From assembly GCA_036824465.1 (NCBI GenBank), contig DAITAC010000048.1:1-32256 (forward strand): a stretch of DNA of 32,256 bases, in the 5' to 3' direction. Below are positions 31,900 to 32,256 of this stretch, in pieces. Both the position numbers and the translations under genes were made by a program. The first letter of the stretch is position 1; each line of letters starts with the position of its first letter. The stretch is from JAKOQB01 sp036824465 (GTDB lineage Bacteria; Pseudomonadota; Gammaproteobacteria; Burkholderiales; Burkholderiaceae_F). The notes below the pieces were generated by a model. The model was not told the origin of the DNA and made no database searches. It saw only the letters and a list, made by a program, of their open reading frames with translations.

Positions 31900-32247
31900 A
31901 TGGACAGAGACAGATGGTCTGCAACAGTTGCCACCCTTCTCGCTTTGGTGCTCTATGTCGCCCTTCCTTTACTTGCAAACAAAGCGGGCGTCATGAACTT
32001 CAAGAATTTCGAGGCTGCGCGCGCCTTCCTTTTTTTAACCGCTGGCGTTCTAGGTTTTCAGATTCTCGTTACAACCACGGCAAAAAACAGTTTTGCGTTC
32101 TCTGAGCACGGTTTTGAACTTAGCTTGACGGCAATGGCAGGCATCCTCACATTGGTTGGCTTGGCAATCCTCAAGCGAAATCCACTGAACGCGTACCATG
32201 TGCCCGCATTCAACGCCCATAGGGCCAGCACCGAGCCAGCGGCTTAG
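31900..32247 (+). CDS. Small membrane protein of unknown function
   Basis: This 115-aa protein has three hydrophobic segments: ATVATLLALVLYVALPLLA (about 8-26), AFLFLTAGVLGFQILVTTT (about 42-60) and LTAMAGILTLVGLAILK (about 76-92). They are joined by short polar loops, and a soluble tail ends RASTEPAA. GGGAGG lies ahead of the ATG at 31900, so it is probably translated. I do not recognise the family. Codon use is visibly less GC-biased than in neighbouring genes (for example TTT, CTA, AAA and GGT codons), which may indicate acquisition from elsewhere or low expression. Confidence 0.65.
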   Translation: MDRDRWSATVATLLALVLYVALPLLANKAGVMNFKNFEAARAFLFLTAGVLGFQILVTTTAKNSFAFSEHGFELSLTAMAGILTLVGLAILKRNPLNAYHVPAFNAHRASTEPAA

Positions 32248-32256
32248 TACACGCGA

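Noticed and set aside
31398..31934. 178-codon minus-strand open frame in the last intergenic region
   Set aside because: Its composition is not protein-like, it has no recognisable domain and it overlaps both the end of the carboxyltransferase gene and the start of the membrane protein gene.

Overview
The window is about 32 kb of GC-rich DNA whose gene content points to a betaproteobacterium, probably in Burkholderiales. The basis is a complete aerobic benzoyl-CoA (box) cluster with the BoxR-type regulator, a Bug/TctC pair of periplasmic binding proteins, and betaproteobacterial-style intergenic palindromes. No rRNA, tRNA, CRISPR array or complete IS element was seen. Two runs of exactly 100 N (7540-7639 and 18225-18324) mark scaffold joins in a draft assembly.

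Left part (1-3400). A hemolysin III/TrhA membrane protein, a 53-aa DUF1328 protein and a cardiolipin synthase-like phospholipase D protein are intact. Between and after them lie three decayed genes: a BON-domain protein, the tail of a PQQ-dependent sugar (sorbosone-type) dehydrogenase, and a frameshifted SufS-type cysteine desulfurase. This stretch is a graveyard at the edge of the catabolic island.

Centre (3400-21211). The benzoate island is arranged as two divergent operons around a 216-bp control region (12553-12768). Leftward: boxD, a DUF4863 gene, benzoate-CoA ligase, a LivK-type binding protein, LivH, LivM, LivG, LivF and an alpha/beta hydrolase. These give uptake, CoA activation and oxidation of the ring-opened aldehyde. 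Rightward: boxR, boxC, boxB, boxA, a MaoC-type hydratase and two acyl-CoA dehydrogenases resembling the PimC/PimD pair. These give epoxidation, ring opening and part of the lower pathway. The control region holds a promoter-like sequence on each strand and several TGCA half-sites. Four copies of a GGGAGAGGGG-type palindromic repeat sit only in or after the rightward operon. boxA looks broken by a gap, but the gap flanks are a perfect 55-bp duplicate; collapsing it restores an intact frame.

Right part (21212-32256). A heme-binding DUF3365 protein lies behind a near-perfect CRP/FNR-type site. It is followed by an M23 peptidase, a VOC protein, a secreted FnIII/Ig-like protein and two tandem Bug binding proteins. 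Directly after the second Bug stop codon is a 282-bp MITE-like element with nested hairpins. Next comes a three-gene operon: a short biotin carrier, an acyl-CoA dehydrogenase with features of non-decarboxylating glutaryl-CoA dehydrogenase, and a carboxyltransferase closely resembling glutaconyl-CoA decarboxylase alpha (GcdA). No membrane GcdB subunit or biotin carboxylase is visible. The window ends with a small, lower-GC membrane protein.
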